Assembly: GCA_003132865.1 (NCBI GenBank)
Contig: PKYZ01000256.1
Span: 1,272-8,495, forward strand
DNA length: 7,224 nt
Source of the DNA: Bryobacterales bacterium
GTDB lineage: Bacteria; Acidobacteriota; Terriglobia; Bryobacterales; Bryobacteraceae
Direction of reading: 5' to 3'
Below, piece by piece: positions 5,636 through 7,224 of the stretch. How positions within the stretch are numbered: position 1 is the stretch's first letter; every line of letters begins with the position of its first letter. The position numbers and the translations under genes were made by a program. The notes beneath the pieces were generated by a model. That model was not told the origin of the DNA. It saw nothing but the letters and a program-made list of their open reading frames with translations, and did not search any database.

Positions 5636-6424
5636 ATGCAGGATTACGACATCGCCTTAAAGCTGCTGTTACAAGGTTCAGCCACGCTCACCATGCGCGA
5701 GCTGACCGGCACGGCGGTCGCGAAGTGGCTGGATGTGGAGCTGCCAAAGGTGCAAAACCTCCGGTTGGACCTTCTCGGCGAGACTGTCGACGGCGGTCTG
5801 GTCCACGTGGAACTGCAAAGCAGCAACGACGCGGCAATGCCGTTACGAATGGCGGAATACTGCCTGTGCGTCTTCCGTCTGTTCGGACGATTCCCGCGCC
5901 AGGTCGAGCTGTACGTGAGAGAACCGCCACTCCGGATGGAGAGCGAGCTGCGTGGTCCCGACGTGTTGTTCGGGTACCGCCTGATCGATATTCGCACGCT
6001 GGATGGAGACCGCCTGCTGGAAAGTGCAGATCCTGGCGCGATTGCGGGACCATAGAGGGGCGATACGCAAGATTATGGAGCGGATCGCGGGTCTGGCGGC
6101 GGCGGAGCGGGAGACTGCGCTGGCGCAGTTGTTGATTCTGGCTGGATTGCGGCGCTTGGCGAAAACGGTAGAGCAGGAGGCGCGGAAAATGCCGATTCAC
6201 ATCAATATTCTGGAAAACGAAGTCTTGGGCCGGTGTTCCAGAGGGGCCTGGACGAAGGGCGTCAGGAAGGCGAACTGACCATTCTGCGCCGGCAAATTGA
6301 GAAGCGCTTCGGTGCTTTGCCGGCTTGGGCCACCGAAAAACTGGCGGCACTGCCGGCATCCGAACTGAAAGATTTAAGTGAGCGGGTGCTGGATGCCAAG
6401 AGCCTGGAAGAATTGCTGAGGTAA
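5636..6424 (+). pseudogene. Rpn-family PD-(D/E)XK nuclease/putative transposase gene, two frameshifts
   Basis: Disrupted member of the Rpn (recombination-promoting nuclease) family with a DUF4351-like C-terminus. Frame 1 (5636 to about 6037) carries the N-terminal nuclease fold: MQDYDIALKLLL, RELTG, then Asp45 in LRLDLLGE and the ELQ variant of the (D/E)xK motif at 59-61. Frame 2 (about 6024-6230) continues with LARLRDHRGAIRKIMERI, AERETALAQLLILAGLRRL and EARKMPIHINILENEVLG. Frame 3 (6233-6424) finishes with VFQRGLDEGRQEGELTILR, IEKRFGALPAWA and LSERVLDAKSLEELL. The first break fits a deletion of 3n+2 nt; the second fits loss of one C at GGGCCGG (6227-6233). In the three frames together, all expected blocks are otherwise present, so the damage is recent. 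The ATG lacks an SD, and no other start occurs before the in-frame TAG at 5594. A sequencing error is possible for the 1-nt event, less so for the larger deletion. Confidence 0.85.
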
Positions 6425-6659
6425 ACCGTCCCAGCCGCGGCAGCACGGCGCATCGAGATCCGCGCCATACAAAGCCGCAGACGCGGAAGATGCCGCTTCG
6501 CATCGATATCCCCATCGCCAAAAGCGAAGCTGGTTGCGCACTTCCACGCGCCGCTGGATTGCGTCTCCGGGCGCGGGTGTGAAGAGCCGCCACAGCCGAA
6601 AATGGATGAAGTCCGCTCTCCATTCTGCAACATTTTCATCATGCTATTCTCGTTTTTCC
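6425..6659. other. Gap before acylphosphatase, with possible Rpn gene trace
   Basis: 235 bp without a credible gene. Within it, 6482-6512 matches the Rpn pseudogene segment 6179-6209 at 25 of 31 positions (GCGGAARATGCCG core). Read in frame it gives RKMPLRIDI against RKMPIHINI, so it may be an eroded trace of a second Rpn copy. A near-direct repeat CGCATCGAKATCC also occurs twice (about 6450 and 6500). Confidence 0.4.
6642..6650 (+). promoter_or_regulatory. Candidate extended -10 element of the acylphosphatase gene
   Basis: TGCTATTCT fits an extended -10 (TGn plus TATTCT, 4/6 to consensus) and ends 9 nt before the ATG at 6660. A weak -35 (TTCTGC, 6623-6628) lies upstream at about 16 nt. No SD separates it from the ATG, so a leaderless or near-leaderless message is likely if this promoter is used. 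Confidence 0.35.
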
Positions 6660-6944
6660 ATGTCCCGCCGCCCCCAAACCGCACGGCTCTACCTCGTGCG
6701 TGGGCGCGTGCAAGGCGTCGGTTATCGCGACTACGCACAGCGCGTGGCGGACGCGCTGGGTGTGACCGGCTACGTGCGCAATCTGGACGATGGGCGCGTG
6801 GAGGTATACGCCGCCGGGCCGCCCGATAAACTTTCCGACCTGGCCGCGGCGCTGCGCAAAGGCCCGCGCTTCTCCGACGTCCGCGGCGTCGACGAGCAGG
6901 AAGCCGCGCCCCAGCACTATTCCGATTTTCAAATCGAGGTCTAA
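6660..6944 (+). CDS. acyP: Acylphosphatase
   Basis: Small cytosolic enzyme hydrolysing the carboxyl-phosphate bond of acylphosphates such as acetyl phosphate or 1,3-bisphosphoglycerate. The 94 residues match the family's usual 90-100. Both signatures are intact: VRGRVQGVGYRDYAQR with the phosphate-binding loop and catalytic Arg23, and GYVRNLDDGRVEVYAAG with catalytic Asn41. Both residues sit at the numbers used for the muscle enzyme. The frame is open 42 codons further upstream (to 6534), but that extension is not acylphosphatase-like and the ATG at 6660 starts the domain directly (MSRRPQTARLYLVRG). No SD is visible. The stop TAA overlaps an ATG (TAATG, 6942-6946) opening a downstream frame of doubtful reality. 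It stands alone on the plus strand after decayed mobile DNA. Confidence 0.95.
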   Translation: MSRRPQTARLYLVRGRVQGVGYRDYAQRVADALGVTGYVRNLDDGRVEVYAAGPPDKLSDLAAALRKGPRFSDVRGVDEQEAAPQHYSDFQIEV

Positions 6945-7224
6945 TGGACAACCTGAATCACGTCAAATGGCGTACGGTTGGCTGCATGCAAGCGATTTGC
7001 ACCAATCCGCCATCTCGGCGTCTACCAGCGGGTCTACCCAGCTATTATCCCGGTCCCGAAGACCCCCACAAACCGTCAAATCCGGCCCCCGATCCCCCCT
7101 CAACGCCTTCAAAAACAGAAGATTACGAAGCGAACCCGAAAAACGAGGGTGCTGCCGCCCTCGCGCACAATCTTGCGCAAGCCGGAACAACCCCACCCAC
7201 AACCCGGCCCCCAGCCCCCAGCCC
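6944..7224 (+). other. C-rich right edge with two open frames, coding status undecided
   Basis: From the ATG at 6944, which overlaps the acylphosphatase stop (TAATG), a frame stays open for 93 codons to the window edge. It encodes a proline-rich, low-complexity-like peptide (MDNLNHVKWRTVGCMQAICT start). A second frame from ATG 6967 is also open to the edge and begins MAYGWLHASDLH, recalling the DxH motif I of calcineurin-like phosphoesterases, but what follows does not resemble that family. Low stop density in C-rich DNA explains both. I favour non-coding or decayed sequence; a partial, translationally coupled gene is possible. Confidence 0.3.
7207..7224. repeat. Heptameric repeat GCCCCCA, 2.6 copies, at right edge
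   Basis: GCCCCCA, GCCCCCA and a partial GCCC run into the window edge. In another phase the unit is CCAGCCC, close to the CCAGCCA heptamer read on the minus strand at 17-44. The array may continue beyond the window. Confidence 0.6.

Noticed and set aside
5688..6623. 311-codon open frame on the minus strand across the Rpn pseudogene
   Set aside because: Arg/Pro/Ser-rich composition without domains, start codon in repeat debris, and the plus strand shows clear Rpn/DUF4351 blocks.
6262..6951. 229-codon open frame on the minus strand
   Set aside because: Covers the acylphosphatase gene in antisense and gives a basic low-complexity product; the plus strand has intact catalytic motifs.

Overview
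The window looks like chromosomal DNA of a GC-rich, SD-using Gram-negative bacterium, most likely an Acidobacteriota member of the Bryobacterales/Solibacter type. That placement is an inference. It rests on the PDZ–multi-TM–GAF–SpoIIE phosphatase architecture, an Rpn-type PD-(D/E)XK gene with a C-terminal DUF4351-like tail, a REP-associated transposase (RAYT) relic with palindromic flanks, and heptameric CCAGCCA-type intergenic repeats. No 16S or tRNA gene is present to confirm it.

Layout. (1) 41-2449, minus strand: an 802-residue membrane-bound PP2C/SpoIIE-type serine phosphatase with a PDZ domain and a GAF domain. Its upstream gap (2450-2637) holds a candidate extended -10 element, three consecutive small hairpins and a 10-bp tandem duplication. 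(2) 2638-4166, minus strand: a two-gene operon with an ATGA overlap. A MaoC-type (R)-enoyl-CoA hydratase comes first, then a CaiB/BaiF-fold protein that keeps the alpha-methylacyl-CoA racemase residues. Together they point to acyl-CoA metabolism, probably of branched or (R)-configured substrates. (3) 4264-4890, plus strand: a divergently transcribed small outer-membrane beta-barrel protein with a signal peptide. (4) About 4900-6659: a stretch of decayed mobile or selfish DNA. It holds a broken RAYT transposase bounded by short palindromic and inverted repeats, a run of hairpins, a twice-frameshifted Rpn nuclease gene, and a possible trace of a second Rpn copy. (5) 6660-6944, plus strand: an intact acylphosphatase, followed to the window edge by C-rich sequence with two unconvincing open frames and a heptamer repeat.

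The intact genes are housekeeping or signalling genes with no clear functional link to each other. I see no convincing new multi-gene system. The more informative signals are the fine structure of the RAYT remnant (its first HUH histidine apparently deleted, its C-terminus encoded by a perfect palindrome), the reconstructable Rpn frameshifts, and two genes with no SD whose candidate extended -10 elements sit so close to the ATG that their mRNAs would be almost leaderless.
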